NCBI GenBank assembly: GCA_016794595.1
Contig: JAEUJN010000066.1
Coordinates: forward strand, 62,001-126,000
Length of the DNA: 64,000 nt
Direction of reading: 5' to 3'
Source of the DNA: Kineosporiaceae bacterium
GTDB taxonomy: Bacteria > Actinomycetota > Actinomycetes > Actinomycetales > Kineosporiaceae
Made by a program: the position numbers and the translations under genes. Shown piece by piece: positions 55,727 through 64,000 of the stretch. The notes beneath the pieces are model-generated. The model saw only the letters and a list, made by a program, of their open reading frames with translations. It was not told the origin of the DNA and made no database searches. Every line of letters starts with the position of its first letter. Position 1 is the stretch's first letter.

Positions 55727-58671
55727 CGTGCCTCCACTGGGCGTCCGGCATGTAGCGGCTTCATAGGTACCGTGAAAGAGAACGTGGCGCCATGGCGGGG
55801 AGTGCTCTTCACCCACAGGTGCCCGCCGAAATACCGGACGATCTCGCGACTGATGGGCAGGCCGAGCCCCGTCCCGGCGGGGGCGGCCCCTGACCCCTTG
55901 ACCTGTTGGAAGCGTTCGAAGATCCGGTCCTGGTCGGCGACCGGGATGCCCTCGCCGTCGTCGGTGACGTCGACCCGCAGGGTGCCCTGCTCGATGCTGA
56001 GCCGCATGCAGACCTTGCCGTCCTGTCGGCAGAACTTCGAGGCGTTGGAGAGCAGGTTGATCACCACCTGCATGATCCGGTCGCGGTCCACCGGCACGGT
56101 CGGGACGTGCGGGGGGACCGACACGGCGAGTTCGGCGCCGCGCTTGGCGAACAGCTGGTGGCAGCTCATGGCCGAATCCTGGACCACCGAGATCAGGTCG
56201 ACGTCGGTGATCTGCCAGTCGACGGCGCCGGAGGCCAGCTTGGAGATGTCCAGGATCTGGTTGATCAGCCGGGTGAGGCGTTCGGTCTCGTCCACCACGA
56301 TCCGCAGGTACTTGCCGCGTTCCTCGGGGGGCAGCTCGAGGTTGTCCAAGAGGATCTCCGACAACGCCCGGATGGAGGTGAGCGGGGTCCGCAGCTCGTG
56401 GGAGACCGAGGAGACGAACTCGTCCTTGAGCACGTCGAGCTCCCGCAACCGCTCGTTGGCCTCGCTCAGTTCCTCGGTGGCCTTCTGCAGCTCGGCGGAC
56501 TTCTTCTCCAGCTCGCGGCTGTAGGCCAGCACCTGCGAGGCCTCGTCCAGGATGTCCATCACGTCGTCGACCCACAGCGGGGCGTCGTTGTTGTTGACCA
56601 CCGAGGCGACCATGACCCGGGCCGACGTGGTGCCGACCGCGCCGGAGAGCAGGATCTCGACGTGGCGCACCAGTTCGCCGTCCGCCACCCGGCTGCCTGC
56701 GAGCGGCGAGCCGGCGTCGCGACTGGTCAGGTAGTCCTCGAGCACCTCCTTGGCGGCATCGGTGCCCAGGAAGCGCTGCAGCAGGGCCTGCAGCTCGGGC
56801 AGCGACACCCGCCCGGCGTCCGGATCGCTGAGTTCGCTGATGGTCGCGATCGCGTTCTGCCCGTTCTCGCCGGCCGCGCCGTTCAAGGGACCACCGGTGA
56901 CGGTGACCGTGGTGCGTGGCGTCCGGCGCTCGGCCGGCCGCCGCAGCTGGGACACCAGCACGTAGCAGCCGGTGTTCAGCAGCATGCTCCAGAACATGCC
57001 GTGGCTGAGTTCGTCCATGCCCTGCAGCCCGAACAACTGGCCCGGCCGCAACAGGCCCAGACCGCCGGGCCCCTCGTCCAGGAAGCTCGCCGGCAACCAG
57101 CCGGACCGGGCGAACGTGGGCAGCAGCAGCGTGTAGATCCAGACCGCGAAGCCCACCAGCAGCCCGACCAGCGCGCCGTTGCGGGTTCCGCCGCGCCAGA
57201 TCAGGCCGCCCAGGACGGCGGGGGCGAACTGGGCCACCGCGGCGAAGGAGACCAGCCCGATCGAGACCAGGGCCGGTCCCTCACCGGCCAGGCGGAAGTA
57301 GGCGTACCCCAGCAGGAGCAGGCCCACGATCGTGCTGCGCCGGATCCACAGCACGAGCCGGCCGAGGTCGCCGGAGTAGCCGAAGCTGGCCAACGGGAGC
57401 CCGGCCACGGGAGTCGGGACGTCCCGGCTGGCGGCCGTCGACCCGCCGGACGCGGCCGAGGTGGCCGAGGTTGCGGCCGAGCTGGCCGCGGAGCCGGCGG
57501 CGGCGGAGGCGGAGGCGGACGTCATCGCCGACCGGCGCTGCTCGAACCACAGCATGGCCGGCACGACCACCGAGTTGGACACCATGGTGGCCAGCGCGAT
57601 GGTCTCGACGATCACCATGCCGGTCGCCGCCGACAGCCCACCGACGAAGACCATCAGCGCGACCACCGGCTTGTCGGCGGCCAGCGGTAGGGCCAGCACG
57701 AAGGTGTCCGGGTTGACCTGGCCATTGGTCGAGCCCTCGCCGAAGGTCAGCAGACCGGCGATGGCGATCGGCAGCACGAACAGGTTGATCGCGAGCAGGT
57801 AGAGCGGGAACATCCAGACCGCGGTGTCCAGGTGCTTCTCGTTGACGTTCTCGACCACCGACACCTGGAACTGGCGGGGCAGGAAGATGATGGCGAACAT
57901 CGAGAGCACGGTCAGCCAGAACCAGTTGCCGTAACTGACCTCGCCGAGGGTGAACAGCGCCGACGTCGTCGGGTTCTCGGCGGCCTTGGCGAACAGGTCA
58001 CCGGGTCCGTCGAACAGGCTGAAGGTGACGAACAGGCCGATCACCAGGAAGGCGACCAGCTTGACGATCGACTCCAGGGCGATGGCGGCCACCATGCCCT
58101 CGTGCCGCTCGCTGGCGTCCAGGTGCCGGGTGCCGAAGAGGATGGTGAACGCGGCCAGGAAGAGTGCCACGTACAACGCGGTGTCCTGCCAGACCGGGAC
58201 GACGCTGCTCGCCGTCCGGCCGAGCTCACCGGTGTGCAGCACGGTGAAGGTGTCCGAGACCGCCTTCAGCTGCAACGAGATGTAGGGCACGATCCCGACC
58301 ACCGCGATCAGGGTGACCAGCGCGCCGAGCAGTGCGCTGTTGCCGTAGCGGTGGGCGACCAGGTCGGCCAGCGAGGTGATCCGGTGCCGCTTGCTGGTGC
58401 GGATCATCGCCCGCAACACGAACCACCAGAACGCGGCCATGATGGTGGGCCCGAGGTAGATCGGCAGGAAGCCGGCGCCCGTGCCCGCGGCTCGCCCGAC
58501 GCTGCCGTAGAAGGTCCAGGAGGTCGCGTAGACCGCCAGCGAGAGGGCGTAGATCCCGCCGCTGGAGATGATGCTGCGCCCACGATCGGCGCGCCGGTCA
58601 CCCCAATAGGCGATCGCGAACAGCGCCCCGAGGTAACACCCCGAGACGGCGACCACCAACCAGCCGGCCAC
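55723..58671 (-). CDS. Sodium:solute symporter-type sensor histidine kinase (CbrA-like)
   Basis: The 982-aa protein has an SSS transporter-like N terminus with about 13 helices (residues ~1-560; SGGIYALSLAVYATSWTFYGSVG, AQFAPAVLGGLIWRGGT). A linker/PAS-like region follows with a coiled coil near 710-740. The kinase core holds H758 in SHELRTPLTSIRALS, then N, G1 and G2 ATP boxes (INLLSNASKF, DVTDDGEGIP, GTGLGLPIS). An Ala/Ser repeat (~380-400) sits in a loop between helices. It probably senses uptake of an organic acid or amino acid, as CbrA does for histidine. Confidence 0.92.
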   Translation of the reverse strand: MAGWLVVAVSGCYLGALFAIAYWGDRRADRGRSIISSGGIYALSLAVYATSWTFYGSVGRAAGTGAGFLPIYLGPTIMAAFWWFVLRAMIRTSKRHRITSLADLVAHRYGNSALLGALVTLIAVVGIVPYISLQLKAVSDTFTVLHTGELGRTASSVVPVWQDTALYVALFLAAFTILFGTRHLDASERHEGMVAAIALESIVKLVAFLVIGLFVTFSLFDGPGDLFAKAAENPTTSALFTLGEVSYGNWFWLTVLSMFAIIFLPRQFQVSVVENVNEKHLDTAVWMFPLYLLAINLFVLPIAIAGLLTFGEGSTNGQVNPDTFVLALPLAADKPVVALMVFVGGLSAATGMVIVETIALATMVSNSVVVPAMLWFEQRRSAMTSASASAAAGSAASSAATSATSAASGGSTAASRDVPTPVAGLPLASFGYSGDLGRLVLWIRRSTIVGLLLLGYAYFRLAGEGPALVSIGLVSFAAVAQFAPAVLGGLIWRGGTRNGALVGLLVGFAVWIYTLLLPTFARSGWLPASFLDEGPGGLGLLRPGQLFGLQGMDELSHGMFWSMLLNTGCYVLVSQLRRPAERRTPRTTVTVTGGPLNGAAGENGQNAIATISELSDPDAGRVSLPELQALLQRFLGTDAAKEVLEDYLTSRDAGSPLAGSRVADGELVRHVEILLSGAVGTTSARVMVASVVNNNDAPLWVDDVMDILDEASQVLAYSRELEKKSAELQKATEELSEANERLRELDVLKDEFVSSVSHELRTPLTSIRALSEILLDNLELPPEERGKYLRIVVDETERLTRLINQILDISKLASGAVDWQITDVDLISVVQDSAMSCHQLFAKRGAELAVSVPPHVPTVPVDRDRIMQVVINLLSNASKFCRQDGKVCMRLSIEQGTLRVDVTDDGEGIPVADQDRIFERFQQVKGSGAAPAGTGLGLPISREIVRYFGGHLWVKSTPRHGATFSFTVPMKPLHAGRPVEAR

Positions 58672-58674
58672 GGC

Positions 58675-58869
58675 TCACTCCGACCGGCGGACGGCGGCCC
58701 GCAGCATGATGATCATGGCGACCCAGACCCCGAACAGGTAGAGCCACAGCACCGGGATGCCGAGCGCGCGCCGGGGCAGGTCGAACACCGAGAGCAGCGG
58801 GTAGTTGAGCAGCAGGAAGGCCATCACGCCGATGGTGGTGAGTCGTCCGGACCGAAGCCGGTGGTTCAT
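58675..58869 (-). CDS. Small two-helix membrane protein beside the symporter-kinase
   Basis: The 64-aa protein has a basic N terminus and two hydrophobic helices (~12-28 and ~40-58; GIPVLWLYLFGVWVAMIIML). The ATG overlaps the stop of the CBS/DUF294 gene by 4 bp and the symporter-kinase starts 3 nt after its stop. Small subunits of this shape often accompany SSS-type permeases, so it may be an accessory subunit. Confidence 0.8.
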   Translation of the reverse strand: MNHRLRSGRLTTIGVMAFLLLNYPLLSVFDLPRRALGIPVLWLYLFGVWVAMIIMLRAAVRRSE

Positions 58870-60374
58870 CGCCCCACTCCTCCCGAGTCACCGCGCAGCC
58901 GTGCCGCCGTCGTCCGCTGGATGCTCGCCAGGGTGCGCAGCCCGTCGCGCAGCCGCCGCTGTTCCAGACCCGTCAGGTCGTCGAGGCGAATCCGATTGTC
59001 CACCGGTTCACCGGCGGCGATCCGGCGCACCTGTTCGCGTAGGCGCAACTGGAGCATGAACTCGTAGATGTCGGCCAGTTCCCGGGCGGTGTCGGGTCCG
59101 ATCACTCGCCCGGCGGCAGCCTCCCGGAGCCGATCGAGCGTGGAGCGGGCGGGGGAGCCACACTGGACGGCGAAGATCCGGGCGAGGATCACCACCGCGT
59201 ACAGCCCCGAGCGCTTGAGGTCCAGGTGGCCGGACTCGCTCCGCACCCGGCCCAGGGTGGTCAGTGGCGGGGGGAAGGCGCTCGCCGTCGCGGCCAGGGC
59301 GACCATGAACCGAGGCGTGTCCCCGGCGCCCAGCAGGACGCCGTCCAGCCGGCTCACGTCGAGCTCGCCCTGGGCGCGGCGGAAGTCCAGGAACACCGCG
59401 GTCTCCACCAGGGCATCGGTGGTCGGCTCGTGTACCAGGCGGCGCAGCTCCTGCACCCAGTCGCGCAGCGGCAGGCACCAGTTGGTGGCCATGTACCCGC
59501 CCGGGCAGGGCGGGAAGCCCGCCCGGGTGAGCCCGGTGTTGACCGTCTCGGCCAGGGCGGCAAAGTAGGCGCGCGCCTCGCCTTCCGCGCGGTCCGGATC
59601 CCCCTGGCCCTCCTCGTCGTCGGCGTAGACCAGCGCGTTGTCCTGGTCGGTGAGCAGGTTCTGTTCCAGCCGCCCGGCCGATCCGAGGGCCAGCCAGGCG
59701 AACGGCCGCGGGGCCGGGCCCAGCCTGGCCTGCGCCAGGTCGATCAGCCGGGTGGTCAGGGCGTCGTTCAGCCCGGCCACGATCCGCGAGACCTGGGTGG
59801 CCGCCATCCCCTCGCCCAGCAGGGACCGGGCAGCCGATGCCACCTCGAGCGGGTAGTCCTCGATCCCGTCCAGGCTGTCCAGGGAGTGGAGGCGACTGAG
59901 CAGCAGCATCGGGCGCTGCGCCTGGTGACGCAGGATGTCGCTGGAGGAGACCAGCCCGATGACCTCTCCGTCGGAGACCACCGGCACGTGCCGGAACCCC
60001 TCGTCCAGCATGAGCAGCACGGCGGAGGAGATCGGCGCCCCGGCCGGGACACTGCGGACCTGCCAGGTGGCCACCTCGGCGACCGGGGTCTGCGGGGTGC
60101 CCCCGTCCGCCAGCACACGGTCGCGCAGGTCGGTGCTGGTCACGATGCCCAGGCCCGGCTCGGGGGTCCGGCGGATCAGCGCCGAACTGACCCGGGCCGC
60201 CCGCATCGCGCCGGCGGCACCGGCCACGGTCGCGTCGGCGTCCACGTAGAACGGCGCCCGCAGCGGGAGCTCACCCAGCGACGTGGTCAGATCGATCACC
60301 CGGGGGGCGACGTCGGCAGCGTCGGCCGGGCCGGCATCGGTCCCCGGGGGGAGCAGGGCGGCAACGGGCTCCAC
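58866..60374 (-). CDS. CBS-pair / DUF294 putative nucleotidyltransferase
   Basis: The 502-aa protein has two CBS motifs (residues ~30-150; DATVAGAAGAMRAARVSSALI, APISSAVLLMLDEGFRHVPVV). A nucleotidyltransferase-like DUF294 domain follows, with LGSAGRLEQNLLTDQDNALVY (GSxGRxE and Asp metal site) at ~230-250. The C-terminal DUF294_C helical domain ends it. The N-terminal cyclic-nucleotide-binding domain present in many relatives is absent. A protein-modifying or signalling role is likely. The GTG is preceded by AGGGCGG. It heads the five-gene signalling operon. Confidence 0.88.
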   Translation of the reverse strand: MEPVAALLPPGTDAGPADAADVAPRVIDLTTSLGELPLRAPFYVDADATVAGAAGAMRAARVSSALIRRTPEPGLGIVTSTDLRDRVLADGGTPQTPVAEVATWQVRSVPAGAPISSAVLLMLDEGFRHVPVVSDGEVIGLVSSSDILRHQAQRPMLLLSRLHSLDSLDGIEDYPLEVASAARSLLGEGMAATQVSRIVAGLNDALTTRLIDLAQARLGPAPRPFAWLALGSAGRLEQNLLTDQDNALVYADDEEGQGDPDRAEGEARAYFAALAETVNTGLTRAGFPPCPGGYMATNWCLPLRDWVQELRRLVHEPTTDALVETAVFLDFRRAQGELDVSRLDGVLLGAGDTPRFMVALAATASAFPPPLTTLGRVRSESGHLDLKRSGLYAVVILARIFAVQCGSPARSTLDRLREAAAGRVIGPDTARELADIYEFMLQLRLREQVRRIAAGEPVDNRIRLDDLTGLEQRRLRDGLRTLASIQRTTAARLRGDSGGVGR

Positions 60375-60405
60375 CGGATCACCGCCCTGGGGTGAGTGGT
60401 CTGCG

Positions 60406-60427
60406 TCACTGGCTCGGTCACCAGTGA
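60406..60427. other. Short inverted repeat between the mutase and the signalling operon
   Basis: TCACTGG and CCAGTGA are separated by 8 nt in the 110-nt gap between two same-strand genes. It could be an operator for the signalling operon or a weak terminator for the sugar mutase. Confidence 0.35.
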
Positions 60428-60484
60428 GTGGACCCTCCGTGAATCTCCGACGTCAAGCTCTGCCCGGTCTCGATGCGACACGGA

Positions 60485-62245
60485 TCACAGTCCGAGCGCC
60501 GACAGCAGATCCGAGCGGACTGCACCCAGGCGTTTGGTCGCGACCGAGCGGGCACCCGGCAGGCCGACCACGCCGTAACTGACCGGGACCACGGCCTCCA
60601 GGTAACACTTGAGCTTGGGTTCGGTGCCGCTGGGGCGGATCACCACCCGGATGCCACCCCCGGTCCGCAGCCGCAGCCCGTCGGTCGGCGGCAGCCCACC
60701 CTCCTGACCGGTGCCGACCGCGAGGTCCTCGACGGAGACCACCGGCTGGCCCGCCAGGCTGACCGGTGGCGTCGCCCGCACCCGGGTCATGGCGGCGTCG
60801 ATCAGGCTCAGGTCCTCGAACCGCAGGGCCAGCTGGTCGGTGGCGTGTACCCCGTGCCGGACGGCGAGGGCGTCCAGCGCCTCGATCAGGCTCGACCCGG
60901 ACGCTTTCAGGGTGGCGGCGAGTTCGGCCACGAGCAGCGCGGCCGTGATGCCGTCCTTGTCGCGGACGAGCTCGGGTGCCACGCAGTACCCCAGGGCCTC
61001 CTCGTACCCGAACACCAGCCCCGGGACCCGGGCGATCCACTTGAACCCGGTCAGGGTCTCGGTGTGGGCGACGCCCGCGCGCTCGGCGATCCGGCCCAGG
61101 AGTTGGCTGGAGACGATCGAACAGGCGACCACCGGCGGGCCGGCCGCCTCGCCCTCCGCCGTCCCGTTCGTGGCCGGCAGACCGCGCGAGATCAGGTGCG
61201 AGCCGAGCAGGGCCCCCAACTCGTCGCCGCGCAGCATCCGCCAGCCGGGGGTCTTCTCGCCGGCCCCGTGGGGGTCGAGCACTGCGACCGCGCACCGGTC
61301 GGCGTCCGGGTCGTTGGCGATCACCAGGTCGGCGCCACGCTCGGCGGCCGCGGCCAGGGCGAGGTCGATCGCCCCCGGCTCCTCGGGGTTGGGGAAGGCC
61401 ACCGTCGGGAAGTCGGGATCGGGGGCGGCCTGCTCGGGGACGACGTACGGGGCCTCGAACCCTGCCTTGGTCAGAGCACGGGCCACCGTGTCACCACCGA
61501 CCCCGTGCAGCGGGGTGAGCACGATCGACAGCGTGCGCGGGGTGTCGGCGGCGACGACCCTCGAGGCACGCTCGAGGTAGGTCTCGACCACGTCCTCGCC
61601 GAGGGTGACCCATCCGTCCTCGGCCCGGACGACGTCGCGCACCGCCCTGACCGCCGCGATCGCCGCGGCGATGTCGACGTCCGCCGGGGGGACGATCTGG
61701 ACGCCGTTGCCCTCGGGGCCGGTCAGTCGCCCGCCGAGATAGACCTTGTAACCGTTGTCCTGCGGCGGGTTGTGCGAGGCGGTGACCATGACGCCCGCGT
61801 CCGCGCCCAGATGCCGCACGGCGAACGCCAGCACCGGGGTGGGCAACGGCCGGGGGAGCACCATGGCCTCGATGCCGGCCCCGGCCAGCACGGCGCAGGT
61901 GTCCGCGGCGAAGGTGTCCGAGTTGTGCCGGGCATCGAAGCCCACCACCACGCGCGGGGTCAGCGGTGCCGGGACGTGCCGGGTCAGGTAGGCGGCCAGC
62001 CCGGCGGCGGCCCGAATCACGACGGCCCGGTTCATCCGGTTCGGCCCGGCCCCGAGGGCGCCGCGCAGGCCGGCGGTCCCGAACTGCAGCAGTCCCGAGA
62101 ACCGGTCGGCCAGGTCCGCCGACGCGGCGTCGTCCCCGGCCTCGGCACGGCTGATGATCGCGGCCAGCTCGGCCGCGGTCGCCGGGTCGGGGTCGTCGTC
62201 CCGCCAGCTCCGGGCGGCCTCGAGCAGGGTGTCGGTGGTCTCCAC
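60485..62245 (-). CDS. Phosphoglucomutase/phosphopentomutase-type alpha-D-phosphohexomutase (PmmB-like)
   Basis: The 586-aa protein has VMVTASHNPPQDNGYKVY (phospho-Ser), NDPDADRCAVAV (metal loop), GFKWIARVPGLVFGYEEALGY (sugar loop) and VVIRPSGTEPKLKCY (phosphate loop). This long form with an N-terminal extension (LLQFGTAGLRGALGAGPNRMN) matches the PGM2/PmmB group, whose members can act on pentose 1-phosphates. In M. tuberculosis pmmB lies near nucleoside genes. Here it would link deoA (deoxyribose-1-P) to deoC (deoxyribose-5-P). The GTG at 62245 is chosen because TAGGTT ends 7 nt upstream; a TTG at 62254 overlaps that box. Confidence 0.9.
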   Translation of the reverse strand: METTDTLLEAARSWRDDDPDPATAAELAAIISRAEAGDDAASADLADRFSGLLQFGTAGLRGALGAGPNRMNRAVVIRAAAGLAAYLTRHVPAPLTPRVVVGFDARHNSDTFAADTCAVLAGAGIEAMVLPRPLPTPVLAFAVRHLGADAGVMVTASHNPPQDNGYKVYLGGRLTGPEGNGVQIVPPADVDIAAAIAAVRAVRDVVRAEDGWVTLGEDVVETYLERASRVVAADTPRTLSIVLTPLHGVGGDTVARALTKAGFEAPYVVPEQAAPDPDFPTVAFPNPEEPGAIDLALAAAAERGADLVIANDPDADRCAVAVLDPHGAGEKTPGWRMLRGDELGALLGSHLISRGLPATNGTAEGEAAGPPVVACSIVSSQLLGRIAERAGVAHTETLTGFKWIARVPGLVFGYEEALGYCVAPELVRDKDGITAALLVAELAATLKASGSSLIEALDALAVRHGVHATDQLALRFEDLSLIDAAMTRVRATPPVSLAGQPVVSVEDLAVGTGQEGGLPPTDGLRLRTGGGIRVVIRPSGTEPKLKCYLEAVVPVSYGVVGLPGARSVATKRLGAVRSDLLSALGL

Positions 62246-62252
62246 GACGGGC

Positions 62253-62258
62253 AACCTA
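62253..62258 (-). promoter_or_regulatory. -10 hexamer TAGGTT, leaderless start of the sugar mutase gene
   Basis: On the minus strand TAGGTT ends 7 nt before the GTG at 62245; the same hexamer precedes the sulfurtransferase gene. Confidence 0.45.
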
Positions 62259-62309
62259 CACAGGCCCCCGGGACGGCGCGGGAAACGTTCCGGGTCAGGT
62301 CAGCTCGGG

Positions 62310-64000
62310 TCAGGTCGCCAGGCTCGTGGCCACCGGCAGGACGACGTTGCGGTCCGAGGGCGCGCCGGCGAGCCGGGCGCCGTAGCCGGGCATCGGGGCG
62401 TTCGCCGCCAGCTCCCGGTGCAGGGCCGCCAGCTCGCGGCGGGTGAGCGCCTCGCCCGGGGCCAGGGGGCTGTCGTGGTCGACCATGGTGCAGGCCAGGG
62501 CGATCGCACCGCGCCCGCCCTCGGACACCCCGATCAGTTCCACGATCCGGGTCTGGCAGGGCCAGTCGACGACGGCGCAGGTGGTGATCTCCCAGAAACC
62601 CCCGGGCCGGCCGTCCGGCAACGGATGAGGGCTGCGCCGGGCCCGCACCCCGTTGGTGTGGGTGTGCCCGTTGATCCAGGCGACCACGTTCGGGTAACGG
62701 TGAACCAGGGCGAGGACGTCGTCCGCCGGCACCACCGGCACCGCCGCCCCGTCCGGTCCGACGGCGGCGAACCCGGAGCCGTCCAGTACCCCGCTGCCCC
62801 GGCGGTTGGTCAGGGTGTCCAGCCCGTGGTGGCTGAAGAGCACCACCAGCCGATCATCGCCGCCGGCGTCGACCGGGTCGCCGTCCGGGCCGATCCAGCG
62901 CGAGTGCACCTCGCGCAGCTGACCTTCCAGCCAGGTGAGTTGCTCGGCGTCGATGGCGCCGTCCGCCCCGCCGAGCAGGCAGGTGGTGTCCAGCGCGATG
63001 AACCGGATCGCCCCGCCGGGGGCCGCGGGGGCGGCCACGTCGTGGCTGTAGTACGCGGTGCCCTCACGTCGGTTGCGCTCGTCGAAGCCGTGCCCGATCG
63101 GGCGGGCGCTGGGGCCGAAGTGGGCTCGCACGAACTCGGCCCGGCTCACCGGCCGACGGCGCGGATCGGCGGTGATCCCCCTCTGAGGTCCGGCGAGGAA
63201 GGCGTGCGCGCCCTCGACGAACACCTCGTAGGCGGTGTCGCGGTCCAGGTCCGCCGGCAGCTCGAGTGGCTTGGAACCACCCACCAGGGCCGCGGCCAGC
63301 TCGGGGGTGATCCGCCCGACGCCCTGGATGAGTCCCTCGTGGTTGCCGTAGCAGGCCAGCCACGGCAGGTTCAGCCCGGAGGAGATGAACGCCTGCACCG
63401 CCCGGTCGAGCACTCCCGGATGCTGCGGGTAGCCGAACCCGGCGGTCAGCAGGTCGGGGCTGACAGCGCCGCCGGGAAGGACTCCGGGGCCGTCCGGGCG
63501 CCAGAACACCTGGTCTGGCCAGTCGGTGCGTTGCACGCCCTCGTACCGGGCCGGGGCGCCGGGGGGGCGGGGCGAGAGAGCGACCTCGCCGCCCTCGAGC
63601 AGCGCCAGCGCGGCCAGCAGTTCGTTCCACTGCCCGTTGTCGATGGCGTCCCCGGTGGTCAGGGCCAGCCCGAGCTCACCGCCCGCGACCGGCGCCTGCC
63701 GGATGCGGTTCAGGGTGGCGACGGTTGCCTCGACGGCGTGCGCGGTGAACGCCTCGTTGGGTCGCTGGGTGGGCACCAGCAGGGCGAACCGCGGATCCTC
63801 GAACTCGCGGTTGAAGAACTCGAATCGGGCCGGCGACTGGACGTCGGCCAGTTGCAGGTCGGTGACATGGCTCAGGGCCAGCATCGGACGGCGTGGCGCG
63901 CGGCGCCACAGCTGTTCGGCGTCACCGACCAGGTCATCGCGGACGGCGCGCGGCTCACCCGCTCCCCGTACCAGGGCGCGGTAGGCACCCAGGGTCCCTC
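62310..64000 (-). CDS. Metallophosphoesterase, 5' part beyond the window edge
   Basis: The frame stays open from the stop at 62310 to the right edge, so the true start is outside; an internal ATG at 63884 is not the start because the upstream GTLGAYRALV-like sequence is in frame. Metallophosphoesterase motifs are present: LSHVTDLQLAD (D-x-H variant), LALTTGDAIDNGQWNE (GD), ACYGNHEG (GNH[E/D]), VLFSHHGLD and WINGHTHTNGV (GHxH). It resembles the long TIGR03767-type (PPA1498) family, usually exported. The leader cannot be seen here, and the substrate is unknown. Confidence 0.9.
   Translation of the reverse strand, partial: GTLGAYRALVRGAGEPRAVRDDLVGDAEQLWRRAPRRPMLALSHVTDLQLADVQSPARFEFFNREFEDPRFALLVPTQRPNEAFTAHAVEATVATLNRIRQAPVAGGELGLALTTGDAIDNGQWNELLAALALLEGGEVALSPRPPGAPARYEGVQRTDWPDQVFWRPDGPGVLPGGAVSPDLLTAGFGYPQHPGVLDRAVQAFISSGLNLPWLACYGNHEGLIQGVGRITPELAAALVGGSKPLELPADLDRDTAYEVFVEGAHAFLAGPQRGITADPRRRPVSRAEFVRAHFGPSARPIGHGFDERNRREGTAYYSHDVAAPAAPGGAIRFIALDTTCLLGGADGAIDAEQLTWLEGQLREVHSRWIGPDGDPVDAGGDDRLVVLFSHHGLDTLTNRRGSGVLDGSGFAAVGPDGAAVPVVPADDVLALVHRYPNVVAWINGHTHTNGVRARRSPHPLPDGRPGGFWEITTCAVVDWPCQTRIVELIGVSEGGRGAIALACTMVDHDSPLAPGEALTRRELAALHRELAANAPMPGYGARLAGAPSDRNVVLPVATSLAT

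Overview
The window is very GC-rich, with strong third-position G/C bias, frequent GTG starts, densely packed genes and actinobacterial families (mycobacterial-type FolD, 13E12/DUF222 HNH protein, PmmB-like sugar mutase, a LexA box of mycobacterial form). It is a chromosomal segment of a high-GC Actinomycetota. I cannot place it more finely. No rRNA, tRNA, CRISPR array, complete insertion sequence or prophage was seen. No stretch above 300 bases lacks a gene.

Layout. 1-1.5 kb: end of glyA and folD (one-carbon metabolism), closed by a large inverted repeat. 1.6-6.2 kb: a secreted EEP-family phosphatase/nuclease; a four-gene operon of two DUF1538 membrane proteins, a P-II-like protein and a CBS-pair protein, preceded by an array of GACGTC iterons; a membrane-anchored secreted protein. 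6.4-15.1 kb: M20 amidohydrolase, exonuclease III, two GNAT acetyltransferases, a DUF2157/GDYXXLXY membrane pair, manA, an S51-peptidase-like protein fused to a CysS C-terminal-like domain, and a small membrane protein. 15.1-20.7 kb: galactose locus (DeoR regulator-galT-galK, divergent from a GH36 alpha-galactosidase), ended by a perfect 30-bp inverted repeat. 20.8-28.5 kb: LysR regulator, trpS, 2'-5' RNA ligase-like protein, YihY-like membrane protein, D,D-carboxypeptidase, GDP-mannose pyrophosphorylase and a large hypothetical protein. 28.7-32.8 kb: an acyl-CoA mutase large subunit, a broken FkbM methyltransferase gene and a second M20 peptidase.

33-52 kb and 60.5-62.2 kb hold most of a nucleoside uptake and breakdown programme. 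It comprises a BMP-type ABC importer (lipoprotein, ATPase, two permeases), cdd, deoA, add, a YjjI/YjjW glycyl-radical enzyme and activase, a uridine-kinase-like P-loop protein, a catalytic aldehyde dehydrogenase plus a truncated non-catalytic ALDH (together resembling ALDH16), deoC, and a PmmB-like phosphohexo/pentomutase. Read together, deoxynucleosides are imported, phosphorolysed, converted to deoxyribose-5-phosphate and cleaved to glyceraldehyde-3-phosphate and acetaldehyde, and the ALDH pair is the obvious candidate to oxidise the acetaldehyde. In E. coli, yjjI/yjjW lie beside deoCABD. Finding them beside deoA/add/deoC in an actinomycete suggests a functional link.

53.4-60.4 kb is a signalling operon: a CBS/DUF294 protein, a small membrane protein, a CbrA-like symporter-histidine kinase, a lone receiver protein and a PAS/degenerate-kinase/DEDDh-exonuclease fusion. 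The window ends inside a metallophosphoesterase gene.

A recurring feature is a TANNNT-like -10 hexamer ending 5-9 nt before the start codon without a Shine-Dalgarno sequence, in at least fourteen genes. This indicates widespread leaderless transcription and helped decide several starts.
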